From Prevotellamassilia sp. (GTDB lineage Bacteria; Bacteroidota; Bacteroidia; Bacteroidales; Bacteroidaceae), in assembly GCA_018383375.1 (NCBI GenBank), contig JAHAWW010000040.1, positions 1 through 45,350 of the forward strand: a stretch of 45,350 bases of DNA. Reading direction: 5' to 3'. The translations under genes and the position numbers were made by a program. Shown one piece after another: positions 1-6,509 of this stretch (position 1 is its first letter; each line of letters begins with the position of its first letter). The notes below the pieces were generated by a model that was not told the origin of the DNA, did not search any database, and saw nothing but the letters and a program-made list of their open reading frames with translations.

Positions 1-14
1 GCCTCGCCTTTCGT

Positions 15-90
15 TGGTACACTCTCAGGGGTTCGAACACTGGACCCACTGATTAAGAGTCAGTTGCTCTACCAACTGAGCTAAGAGTGC
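15..90 (-). tRNA. tRNA-Lys (CTT), downstream copy with encoded CCA
   Basis: The minus strand folds as a full cloverleaf: acceptor GCACTCT pairs with AGAGTGT, the D arm is AGCTCAGTTGGTAGAGCA, and the anticodon loop reads CT-CTT-AA, so it decodes AAG lysine codons. The 3' CCA is encoded (positions 15-17). It is the second gene of a tandem pair and is nearly identical to 144-216. The T stem differs: position 39 is A here and C in the other copy (position 165), which makes a U52-C62 mismatch in the T stem. It may still be functional, but it is the less canonical copy. Confidence 0.93.
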
Positions 91-143
91 ATCTGAGTGG
101 ATGTTCAAAAAAAAGGACGGCGTGGTGTCTGTGCCAACCGGTG

Positions 144-216
144 TACACTCTCAGGGGTTCGAACCCTGGACCCACTGATTAAGAGTCAGTTGCTCTACCA
201 ACTGAGCTAAGAGTGC
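144..216 (-). tRNA. tRNA-Lys (CTT), upstream copy
   Basis: This is a canonical cloverleaf on the minus strand with anticodon CTT and a fully paired T stem (CAGGG with CCCTG). CCA is not encoded and would be added by the CCA enzyme. It is first in the tandem pair, directly behind the promoter at 242-272, and 53 bp separate it from the second copy. The two genes are probably co-transcribed. Confidence 0.96.
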
Positions 217-241
217 GTAGCCGTTTCTTTTTTTGCGACTG

Positions 242-272
242 CAAAGGTAGTTCTTTCGCTTGAAACCACAAA
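242..272 (-). promoter_or_regulatory. Bacteroidetes-type promoter for the tRNA-Lys pair
   Basis: On the minus strand TTTG (272-269) is followed after 19 nt by TACCTTTG (249-242). This matches the Bacteroidetes sigma-ABfr promoter form (TTTG, 19-21 nt, TAnnTTTG). It sits about 26 nt upstream of the first tRNA. Confidence 0.8.
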
Positions 273-587
273 GGTTTTGGCTGTTTTTTTCGTAACCGGC
301 GACTGGGTGCCTGCGACAAAAGAACTCCCCCACCCTTCGGCCGCCTACGGCAATGACTTTGTTCAAAAGGCAGGATGCTGTGTGACAAAACCTCACACGT
401 TTTATCTATTTTGAATACATTTTGACATTCTCCCGCAATAGAAGGTCGAAATCATTAGATTTGTTAATCCCGGGATGTAATGTATTGGTAGTCAACCTAT
501 AAGGCATAAATATTTTTCAAAAAAGCACAAAAAACGCACGAAAAGGCGCGGAAATCACTCTCGAAACGGAGCAAAACTTACTTGCCA

Positions 588-728
588 TAAGGACAGTTTT
601 CACTGAAAGTAACGCAAAAATTCCTGTCCTTAGCCCCGTAACGCCTTGAAACACAAAAAAAGAGGCCGCCAGGCCTCCCTCATCTTATTTCCTACGTCAA
701 AGATAAACCTAAATCGGGAGGCGACAAA
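588..728 (-). repeat. Start-stop cassette, copy 1 (putative about 40-nt RNA plus TAAGGACAG repeats)
   Basis: Read on the minus strand: TTTG (728-725), 19 nt, TATCTTTG (705-698), a short leader GACGTAGGAAATAAGA, a hairpin GAGGCC-tggc-GGCCTC (677-662), seven T, then TGTGTTTCAAGGCGTTACGGG, TAAGGACAG (632-624) and CTGTCCTTA (596-588). The leader, the post-hairpin segment and the nonamers recur in the copy at 35488-35600, and less closely at 15551-15707. No coding frame is associated. A promoter placed directly before a terminator predicts a very short transcript. That function is inferred. Confidence 0.6.
655..677 (-). terminator. Hairpin and T run inside cassette copy 1
   Basis: GAGGCC pairs with GGCCTC around a 4-nt loop, followed on the minus strand by seven T (661-655). 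There is no minus-strand gene upstream for it to terminate, only the cassette's own promoter, so its likely target is the short cassette transcript. Confidence 0.7.
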
Positions 729-753
729 ATGACAAAACACGGCGCCGTTTTTT

Positions 754-865
754 ATTGGGCATTCCGCTCGCCTTGCACTATCTTCACATAAAACGGGCTA
801 CAGATTGGCAATGTTAAAATAAAACAAGTTTTATTTGTCATTCCGCTCGTCATGCACTAACTTTG
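754..865 (+). repeat. Duplicated promoter repeat upstream of the oxidoreductase
   Basis: Two units 79 bp apart share CATTCCGCTCG followed by TGCACTA. Each carries a promoter: ATTG (754-757), 21 nt, TATCTTCA (779-786) in the first, and TTTG (834-837), 20 nt, TAACTTTG (858-865) in the second. The second is the better match and lies 63 bp before the start codon. The same sequence family precedes the GH20 gene (33144-33332). Confidence 0.7.
834..865 (+). promoter_or_regulatory. Promoter for the fused oxidoreductase
   Basis: TTTG at 834-837 and TAACTTTG at 858-865 with 20-nt spacing match the Bacteroidetes consensus, placing transcription start near 872. Confidence 0.78.
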
Positions 866-928
866 CTTGATAAATGTAAATACGCGCCCGCACGCGTGAA
901 AAACACGAAAAAACCTACCATATAAATT

Positions 929-3274
929 ATGAACCGAATAATAGAAAAGAGCCAGTTCTCTGAAAACGTATTCCGCTTTGTCGTCGAAGCACCACTCATC
1001 GCACGTGCACGCAAAGCCGGACATTTTGTCATCGTCCGCACCGACCCACACGGCGAACGTATGCCCCTGACCATTGCTGAAGCCGACCCCGAAAAAGGCT
1101 ACATCACGCTCGTGGTGCAGCGAGTGGGCGTTTCGTCGGACAAACTCTGTGCGCTCAAAGCCGGCGATATGCTCGCCGACGTGGTGGGACCGCTCGGCAA
1201 AGCCACACACATCGAGAAGTTCGGCACCGTGGTCTGTGCCGGTGGCGGCGTGGGCACCGCTCCCATGCTCCCCATAGTCCAGGCCCTACACAAGGCCGGC
1301 AACAAAGTGATTGCCGTGATTGCCGGACGCTCTAAAGAACTCGTCATTCTGGAAAAAGAAATGCGCGAAAGCGCCGACGAGGTCATCGTCATGACCGACG
1401 ACGGTTCGTATGGCCGCAAAGGACTCATCACCGAAGGCGTGGAAGAGGTAATCAAACGCGAGAAGGTGGACAAATGTTTTGCCATCGGTCCGGCCATTAT
1501 GATGAAATTCGTCTGCCTGCTTACGAAAAAATATGACATACCGACCGACGTTTCGCTCAACACCATCATGGTGGACGGCACGGGCATGTGTGGCGCCTGC
1601 CGCATCTCCATCGGTGGTGTGACCAAGTTTGTTTGTGTAGACGGCCCCGAATTTGACGGCCATCAGGTTGACTTCGACGAGATGCTGGGACGCATGAAGG
1701 CTTTCAAAGAAGAGGAGACCTACGCCCGCGCACACGAAGACCTCACACACACCTTGCCCGAAGAGCCTTGTCGCGCGCAGAAGGCAGAAACGACTACAGC
1801 CGAAAACGCTGCGCCCACACAAGAAGACCCGTCGAGAGACGCCGAATGGCGCGTGGCACTGCGCAAAGCCATCAAGCCTAAAGAACGTATGGCCATTGCC
1901 CGTCACGACCCAAAAGAATTGGCACCCGAATATCGCGCACGCCAACTCAAAGAAGAAGTGACTGGCGCGCTCGACGCCGAAAGCGCACAAAGCGAGGCCT
2001 CACGATGCTTGGATTGCGCCAACCCCGGCTGTGTGCAGGGCTGCCCCGTAGGCATCGACATTCCGCGCTTCATCAAACACATCGAACAAGGCGATCCGCT
2101 CGCCGCAGCCCGCACGCTCAAAGAGTCGAGCGCACTGCCGGCAGTGTGTGGCCGCGTTTGCCCGCAAGAGAAACAGTGTGAAAGCCGATGCATCCACCTC
2201 AAAACAGGCGGCCGCGCCGTGGCCATTGGTCACCTTGAACGTTACGCCGCCGACTATGAACGCCAACACGGTTCTCAAGACAATGTCTGCCCCGCACCGT
2301 CAAATGGTCGCAAGGTGGCAGTGGTGGGCAGTGGTCCCGCCGGTCTGAGTTTTGCCGGCGACATGGCAGCCCGTGGCTATGAAGTGACGGTGTTTGAAGC
2401 ACTGCACGAGATTGGCGGCGTATTGAAATACGGCATTCCTGAATTCCGTCTGCCCAACGAAATCGTAGAGCACGAGGTGCAGGCTCTGTCGCGCCGCGGC
2501 GTGAAATTTGTCAAAGACTGCATCGTGGGCAAAACCGTCAGCATCGACTCGCTGCGCCAAGAAGGCTATGAAGGCATATTTGTGGCCTCGGGTGCAGGCT
2601 TGCCCAACTTTATGGGCATCCCCGGCGAAAATGCCGTAGGCGTGATGTCGTCAAACGAATACCTCACCCGCGTCAACCTGATGGACGCCTCCAACCCCTC
2701 GAGCGACACGCCGGTGCCTATGGCTAAACACGTGGCCGTGGTGGGCGGCGGCAACACAGCCATGGACTCTGTGCGCACGGCGCTGCGCTTGGGTGCCGAG
2801 ACGGCCACTATCATCTACCGCCGCTCTGAGGCTGAAATGCCGGCACGCCTCGAAGAGGTGCGCCATGCCAAAGAAGAGGGCGTGAAATTCCTCACCCTCC
2901 ACAATCCACTGGAATACATCGCCGACGAAAACGGACGGGTGAAACAAATCAAACTCCAAAAGATGGAACTCGGCGAACCCGACGCCAGCGGTCGCCGACG
3001 CCCCGTGCCCATTGAAGGCGGCATCGAAATCATCGACGCAGACCTTGTGGTGGTGAGCATCGGCGTTTCGCCCAACCCCATCGTGCCGACATCGGTCGAA
3101 GGACTTGAATTGGGACGAAAAGGCACCATTGCCGTCGACGACAATATGCAGAGTTCCATCCCCACGCTCTATGCCGGTGGCGACATTGTGCGTGGTGGTG
3201 CCACGGTCATCTTGGCCATGGGCGACGGTCGCCACGCGGCCGCGGCTATGCACGAGAGCCTCAGCAAGCAATAA
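929..3274 (+). CDS. Fused NAD(P)H:ferredoxin-type oxidoreductase (NfnAB/SudBA-like; glutamate synthase small-chain family)
   Basis: This 781-aa cytosolic flavoprotein joins two polypeptides that are separate in many bacteria. Residues 1 to about 270 resemble the electron-transfer subunit of dihydroorotate dehydrogenase B (NfnA/SudB): an FAD/NAD domain with GGGVGTAP and a [2Fe-2S] site (GTGMCGACRIS near 217-225, then FVCVDGPEF). From about 340 on it resembles NfnB/SudA and the NADPH-dependent glutamate synthase small chain: cysteine clusters for [4Fe-4S] centres (CLDCANPGCVQGCP near 359 and CGRVCPQEKQCESRC near 400), an FAD site (VVGSGPAG near 464) and an NADPH site (VVGGGNTA near 604). Such proteins move electrons between NADH, NADPH and ferredoxin. 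No glutamate synthase large subunit is nearby, so an Nfn-like role fits better than glutamate synthesis. The gene is monocistronic behind a duplicated promoter repeat. Confidence 0.9.
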   Translation: MNRIIEKSQFSENVFRFVVEAPLIARARKAGHFVIVRTDPHGERMPLTIAEADPEKGYITLVVQRVGVSSDKLCALKAGDMLADVVGPLGKATHIEKFGTVVCAGGGVGTAPMLPIVQALHKAGNKVIAVIAGRSKELVILEKEMRESADEVIVMTDDGSYGRKGLITEGVEEVIKREKVDKCFAIGPAIMMKFVCLLTKKYDIPTDVSLNTIMVDGTGMCGACRISIGGVTKFVCVDGPEFDGHQVDFDEMLGRMKAFKEEETYARAHEDLTHTLPEEPCRAQKAETTTAENAAPTQEDPSRDAEWRVALRKAIKPKERMAIARHDPKELAPEYRARQLKEEVTGALDAESAQSEASRCLDCANPGCVQGCPVGIDIPRFIKHIEQGDPLAAARTLKESSALPAVCGRVCPQEKQCESRCIHLKTGGRAVAIGHLERYAADYERQHGSQDNVCPAPSNGRKVAVVGSGPAGLSFAGDMAARGYEVTVFEALHEIGGVLKYGIPEFRLPNEIVEHEVQALSRRGVKFVKDCIVGKTVSIDSLRQEGYEGIFVASGAGLPNFMGIPGENAVGVMSSNEYLTRVNLMDASNPSSDTPVPMAKHVAVVGGGNTAMDSVRTALRLGAETATIIYRRSEAEMPARLEEVRHAKEEGVKFLTLHNPLEYIADENGRVKQIKLQKMELGEPDASGRRRPVPIEGGIEIIDADLVVVSIGVSPNPIVPTSVEGLELGRKGTIAVDDNMQSSIPTLYAGGDIVRGGATVILAMGDGRHAAAAMHESLSKQ

Positions 3275-3314
3275 GTTCCTCACACTGTCTGACACTACAG
3301 ACACAAGCATAAAC

Positions 3315-3352
3315 AATCCGCCCACGATGACTAAGGTCAACGTGGGCGGATT
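3315..3352. terminator. Strong hairpin between convergent genes
   Basis: AATCCGCCCACG (3315-3326) pairs perfectly with CGTGGGCGGATT (3341-3352). There is no clean T run on either side. It lies between the oxidoreductase stop and the stop of the convergent 44-aa gene, so it probably ends transcription in both directions. Confidence 0.6.
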
Positions 3353-3407
3353 ACTTATAAGTTTAAGATGTGCGCAGAGGCACAACAGTTTGTTTCAAAC
3401 AAAAGCC

Positions 3408-3542
3408 TCACTTGGCGGCATTGAGTTTGCGCAACTCGCGCCGGAGGTTCTGACACATGACACCGTTACCCATCTGACGATAACGGTCAAGCACATACTT
3501 GAGCGCCATGATGTTTTCGCTACAATTGGTGTTTTGTTTCAT
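3408..3542 (-). CDS. Conserved-looking 44-aa hypothetical protein
   Basis: A short minus-strand frame encodes MKQNTNCSENIMALKY at its N terminus and ends RRELRKLNAAK. An ATG six bases upstream (3548) is in frame, but the AAAGGA stretch sits six bases before the ATG at 3542, which favours this start. The product is basic, probably helical, has no signal peptide, and contains two Cys. A TAACTTTG promoter box lies 75-82 nt upstream and the hairpin 3315-3352 follows the stop, so it has a full transcription unit to itself. I do not recognise the family. The promoter, ribosome-binding site, clean frame and terminator support a real gene. Confidence 0.6.
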   Translation of the reverse strand: MKQNTNCSENIMALKYVLDRYRQMGNGVMCQNLRRELRKLNAAK

Positions 3543-3616
3543 AATCATTCCTTTCTTTTTTGTGCGGACGGTTTGCCTCGCACGTTGTTTAGTGTCTTGT
3601 CTTAGTTTTACATGGG

Positions 3617-3624
3617 CAAAGTTA
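3617..3624 (-). promoter_or_regulatory. -7 box for the 44-aa gene
   Basis: TAACTTTG reads on the minus strand from 3624 to 3617, followed by C as usual in this phylum. The -33 side has only a T-rich stretch at about 19-21 nt distance, so the upstream element is weak. Confidence 0.5.
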
Positions 3625-3812
3625 CGACGTCTACAGCCAATAAAAAAGCACTTGGACGAAACTTAACCGAAAATTAGCACGCAAACGGCCAAATTGGCAA
3701 CCGCGGTTGACGAAAAATAGCCCACTTTGCCACAAAACGCGCAAGAGAACCGTTAAAAAGTTACACTGAAAGCCCAAAAAATTCAATCAAAGATGCGATT
3801 TCTTCAAAAAAG

Positions 3813-3843
3813 TTTGGCCAATCTGACGAAACGCCGAACTTTG
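3813..3843 (+). promoter_or_regulatory. Promoter for the secreted repeat protein
   Basis: TTTG (3813-3816) and GAACTTTG (3836-3843) with 19-nt spacing fit the Bacteroidetes form, with G in place of the first T. The start codon is 65 bp downstream. Confidence 0.6.
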
Positions 3844-3907
3844 CATTTGTAGAACAACGGGAAACAACCGAAACACTTTATCTACAAACTTCAAAAACGA
3901 ACCGACT

Positions 3908-4909
3908 ATGAAAAAACTGTTGCTCACCCTGATGCTTTCGGCCGTATGTTTTATGGCCAAGGCTATAAACTATGAAGACGCACGCCGGGAGGCTTGGTTC
4001 CTCACCGACAAAATGGCCTATGAACTTAATCTGACGTCTGAACAATACGACAGAGCCTATCAGATTAACTTGGACTATCTCTTGAGCCTCAACACGGCGG
4101 CAGACTGCTACGGCTATTACTGGACCTACCGCGACACAGACTTGCGCTGCATCTTGTCTTCGTGGCAATATGCACTCTATTCCACACTCGACTATTTCTA
4201 CCGCCCAGTGAGATGGTTGCGCTCAGCCTGGTATTACCCCATCTGCGCCCATTACCGCCGTGGCTACTATTATTTTGACCGCCCCACCCTCTACGTGAGT
4301 TATCATGGCGGCATGTGGCACCGCCGAGGCCACAACGACCCCAGTCCTTACCGCCACTATGCCTACAGACCGGCACCCGGACTGCGCGACCACTACCACA
4401 GCCACCACGGCAAACCGGCCTATCGTCCCGAGCCCGGACGTCCTGGACACGGACGCCCCGGAAACGGACGCCCCGGACACGGCCGCTATGTGGGCAACGA
4501 AAAACCAAACCGCCCCACACCTTCACGCCCCGACAACAACAGTGCTGCACCTTCACGCCCCGGCAACAACAGTGCTGCACCCTCACGCCCCGGCAACAAC
4601 ACGTCAAACTCTGGCCGTGGGGTGACCAGCCCCGAAAACAATCGGCGCATCAATATTGAACGCCAATCGAGCTTGCGACCCTCGCAGACAAGGCCTTCAC
4701 AAAATCGCACCACGTCGAGAGAGGTGACGCCAAGCCGCACCGGCGGTGGCACCTACACCAGCCCGGGACGAAGCAACTCGAGCGCAAGCCGCCCCTCAAG
4801 AAGCTTTGACAACTCAAGTTCTTCTCGCTCAAATTCGGGCAAAGTGTCGTCTAGCTCGCGCAGCACCTCACGCAGCAGCAGCTCGCGCCAATTTGGCAAC
4901 GGACGCTGA
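3908..4909 (+). CDS. Secreted Arg/Pro/Ser-rich low-complexity protein
   Basis: This is a 333-aa exported protein. Residues 1-19 form a Sec signal peptide (ends CFMAKA). Residues 20 to about 130 are ordinary folded sequence rich in Tyr/Trp, including DKMAYELNLTSEQYDRAYQI, which suggests a helical unit. From about 135 to the end the chain becomes low complexity and strongly basic: His/Tyr-rich, then RPGHGRPGNGRPGHGR near 175-190, then three PSRPxNNSA-type units near 204-234, then Ser/Arg-rich to the stop. At DNA level the PSRP part is a 30-bp tandem repeat (4521-4600). I do not recognise the family. A cell-envelope role, with the basic tail binding surface polyanions, is only a guess. Confidence 0.75.
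   Translation: MKKLLLTLMLSAVCFMAKAINYEDARREAWFLTDKMAYELNLTSEQYDRAYQINLDYLLSLNTAADCYGYYWTYRDTDLRCILSSWQYALYSTLDYFYRPVRWLRSAWYYPICAHYRRGYYYFDRPTLYVSYHGGMWHRRGHNDPSPYRHYAYRPAPGLRDHYHSHHGKPAYRPEPGRPGHGRPGNGRPGHGRYVGNEKPNRPTPSRPDNNSAAPSRPGNNSAAPSRPGNNTSNSGRGVTSPENNRRINIERQSSLRPSQTRPSQNRTTSREVTPSRTGGGTYTSPGRSNSSASRPSRSFDNSSSSRSNSGKVSSSSRSTSRSSSSRQFGNGR
4521..4600 (+). repeat. 30-bp coding tandem repeat, 2.7 units
   Basis: Units start at 4521, 4551 and 4581 and begin CTTCACGCCCCG (CCTCACGCCCCG in the third). They encode PSRPxNNSA-type steps of the secreted protein. Few substitutions separate the units, which indicates recent expansion or slippage. Confidence 0.85.
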
Positions 4910-4947
4910 CCTAAGCACAGACGTTTTGACGCCATTCATACATCACT

Positions 4948-4990
4948 AAAAAAGTCCTGCAAACCGCTCTTTGGCTTGCAGGACTTTTTG
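4948..4990. terminator. Bidirectional Rho-independent terminator
   Basis: AAAAAGTCCTGCAA (4949-4962) pairs with TTGCAGGACTTTTT (4976-4989). T runs on both strands let it end the secreted-protein gene (plus) and the minus operon that ends at 5019. Confidence 0.9.
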
Positions 4991-5018
4991 TATTGATGGT
5001 TGTCACTCTCACGGAGAG

Positions 5019-5252
5019 TCAATGGCGGTTGGCCCGCTTGCGGCGATAGTCGGCCTTCATCTTGGCCGCGCCGGAGCCGTGAGAACCGGTGACAAATTTC
5101 TTCTTTTTGGCCTTCGTCTTGACGCCACCGGCCGAAGATTTGGGTCCGGCCTTGGCTCCTTTGAAAACAAGGCCGCCGGTCATGGCCTGCCTCACCTCGT
5201 CGGCAGAGACGTGGCGACCGGTCGTGAGTTGGGGGTCTGTGTTTTCTGTCAT
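5019..5252 (-). CDS. Small basic hypothetical protein downstream of AICAR transformylase
   Basis: This 77-aa protein starts MTENTDPQLTTGRHVSAD and has a Gly/Lys-rich C-terminal half (KTKAKKKKF, then RRKRANRH at the end). It has no signal peptide or membrane segment. Its start lies only 18 bp after the stop of the AICAR transformylase gene, and the terminator 4948-4990 follows it, so it is the last gene of the minus operon. The family is not recognised. The lysine-rich tail would suit nucleic-acid or ribosome binding, which is inference only. Confidence 0.6.
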   Translation of the reverse strand: MTENTDPQLTTGRHVSADEVRQAMTGGLVFKGAKAGPKSSAGGVKTKAKKKKFVTGSHGSGAAKMKADYRRKRANRH

Positions 5253-5270
5253 AAACCTATGTTGATTAGA

Positions 5271-6458
5271 TTAGTGATGGAACAAACGAATGCCGGTGAA
5301 GGTCATCGCGATGCCATATTTGTCGCAAGTGGCAATGACATGGTCGTCGCGCACACTGCCGCCGGCCTGTGCCACATAGGCTACGCCGCTCTTGTGTGCT
5401 CGCTCGATGTTGTCGCCAAAGGGGAAGAAGGCGTCCGAACCCAGACAAACGCCCGTATTCTGGGCAATCCAGGCTTTCTTTTCCTCCATGGTGAGCACCT
5501 CGGGACGCTCGGTGAAGAAGGCACGCCAGTTGTCTCCGGCCAAGACATCGTCGTGGTCTTCAGAGATATAGATATCGATGGTGTTGTCGCGGTCGGCGCG
5601 GCGAATTTTTTCAACCCAAGGCAACGCCATCACTTTGGGATGCTGACGCAGCCACCAGATATCGGCTTTGTTTCCAGCCAGACGTGTGCAGTGAATACGG
5701 CTCTGCTGTCCGGCACCAATGCCGATGGCTTGTCCGTCTTTGACATAGCAGACCGAATTGCTTTGCGTGTATTTCAAGGTGATGAGCGCAATCTTCAGGT
5801 CACGGCGAGCCTCTTCGGGAAAATCTTTGGCCACGGTGGGGATATTGGCAAACAATTCGGCATCGTTGGTCAAATCAATTTCGTTACGCCCTTGCTCAAA
5901 CGTGACACCAAACACCTGCTTGCGCTCTAAGGGTTCAGGGCGATAGGCAGGATCGATGCGTAGCACGTTGTAGGTGCCTTTACGTTTTTCTTTAAGAATT
6001 TCAAGAGCCTCTGGCGTGTAGTCGGGTGCAATCACACCGTCAGAGACTTCACGTTTGATGAGCAGGGCAGTGGCTTTGTCGCACGTGTCTGAGAGGGCAA
6101 TAAAATCACCATAAGACGACATGCGGTCTGCGCCGCGAGCACGAGCATAGGCCGAGGCTATAGGCGTGAGCGGTTCGGTGATATCGTCCACAAAATAGAT
6201 TTTGCGGAGCGTGTCGTCAAGCGGTAATCCCACGGCAGCGCCAGCAGGCGAAACGTGCTTGAACGAGGTGGCGGCGGGCAGTCCGGTGGCAGCGTGGAGT
6301 TCGCGCACCAGTTGCCAGCCGTTGAGCGCATCAAGAAAGTTGATGTAGCCGGGACGACCGCTCAACACGGTGACGGGCAGTTCACTTCCATCGGCCATAA
6401 AAATGCGCGATGGTTTCTGGTTGGGATTACACCCATACTTCAAGGCTAATTCATTCAT
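5271..6458 (-). CDS. Stand-alone AICAR transformylase (phosphoribosylaminoimidazolecarboxamide formyltransferase)
   Basis: The 395-aa protein matches only the AICAR transformylase half of PurH and lacks the N-terminal IMP cyclohydrolase domain. It transfers a formyl group from 10-formyl-tetrahydrofolate to AICAR in purine synthesis. SFKHVSPAG (K67-H68) holds the catalytic Lys-His pair. YTQSNSVCYVKDG, GIGAGQQSRIHCTRLAG and GSDAFFPFGDNI are the other conserved segments. Stand-alone forms of this length occur in Bacteroidales and other anaerobes, often besides a bifunctional PurH elsewhere. It lies 51 bp after a glycosyltransferase and 18 bp before the small basic gene, consistent with one transcript. 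Confidence 0.92.
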   Translation of the reverse strand: MNELALKYGCNPNQKPSRIFMADGSELPVTVLSGRPGYINFLDALNGWQLVRELHAATGLPAATSFKHVSPAGAAVGLPLDDTLRKIYFVDDITEPLTPIASAYARARGADRMSSYGDFIALSDTCDKATALLIKREVSDGVIAPDYTPEALEILKEKRKGTYNVLRIDPAYRPEPLERKQVFGVTFEQGRNEIDLTNDAELFANIPTVAKDFPEEARRDLKIALITLKYTQSNSVCYVKDGQAIGIGAGQQSRIHCTRLAGNKADIWWLRQHPKVMALPWVEKIRRADRDNTIDIYISEDHDDVLAGDNWRAFFTERPEVLTMEEKKAWIAQNTGVCLGSDAFFPFGDNIERAHKSGVAYVAQAGGSVRDDHVIATCDKYGIAMTFTGIRLFHH

Positions 6459-6509
6459 ATTTAATTGGGCTTTTCGGGTTTGCTTATTTGAAATAAAAGC
6501 GTCTGCGCT

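Larger units (their letters stand above)
217..928. other. 712-bp intergenic region
   Basis: I find no credible gene here. From left to right it holds the tRNA promoter (242-272), about 300 bp of A+T-rich sequence without a recognisable signal, start-stop cassette copy 1 on the minus strand (588-728), and a duplicated promoter repeat on the plus strand (754-865) that drives the oxidoreductase at 929. Confidence 0.7.
3543..3907. other. 365-bp divergent intergenic region
   Basis: It separates the 44-aa minus-strand gene from the secreted protein at 3908. It holds the outward-facing promoter boxes at 3617-3624 (minus) and 3813-3843 (plus). The middle is A-rich, with no other recognisable signal. 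Confidence 0.6.

Noticed and set aside
3105..3605. 166-aa plus-strand frame at the end of the oxidoreductase
   Set aside because: It overlaps the oxidoreductase in another frame, crosses a hairpin, and is antisense to the better supported 44-aa gene.
4433..4909. Frameshift suspected in the secreted repeat protein because composition changes abruptly
   Set aside because: The frame stays open to a stop, with an in-frame repeat of 30 bp and a terminator shortly after. The low-complexity tail is read in the same frame throughout.
4971..5930. 319-aa plus-strand frame opposite the AICAR transformylase
   Set aside because: It is antisense to conserved motifs of the transformylase and starts within the terminator hairpin.
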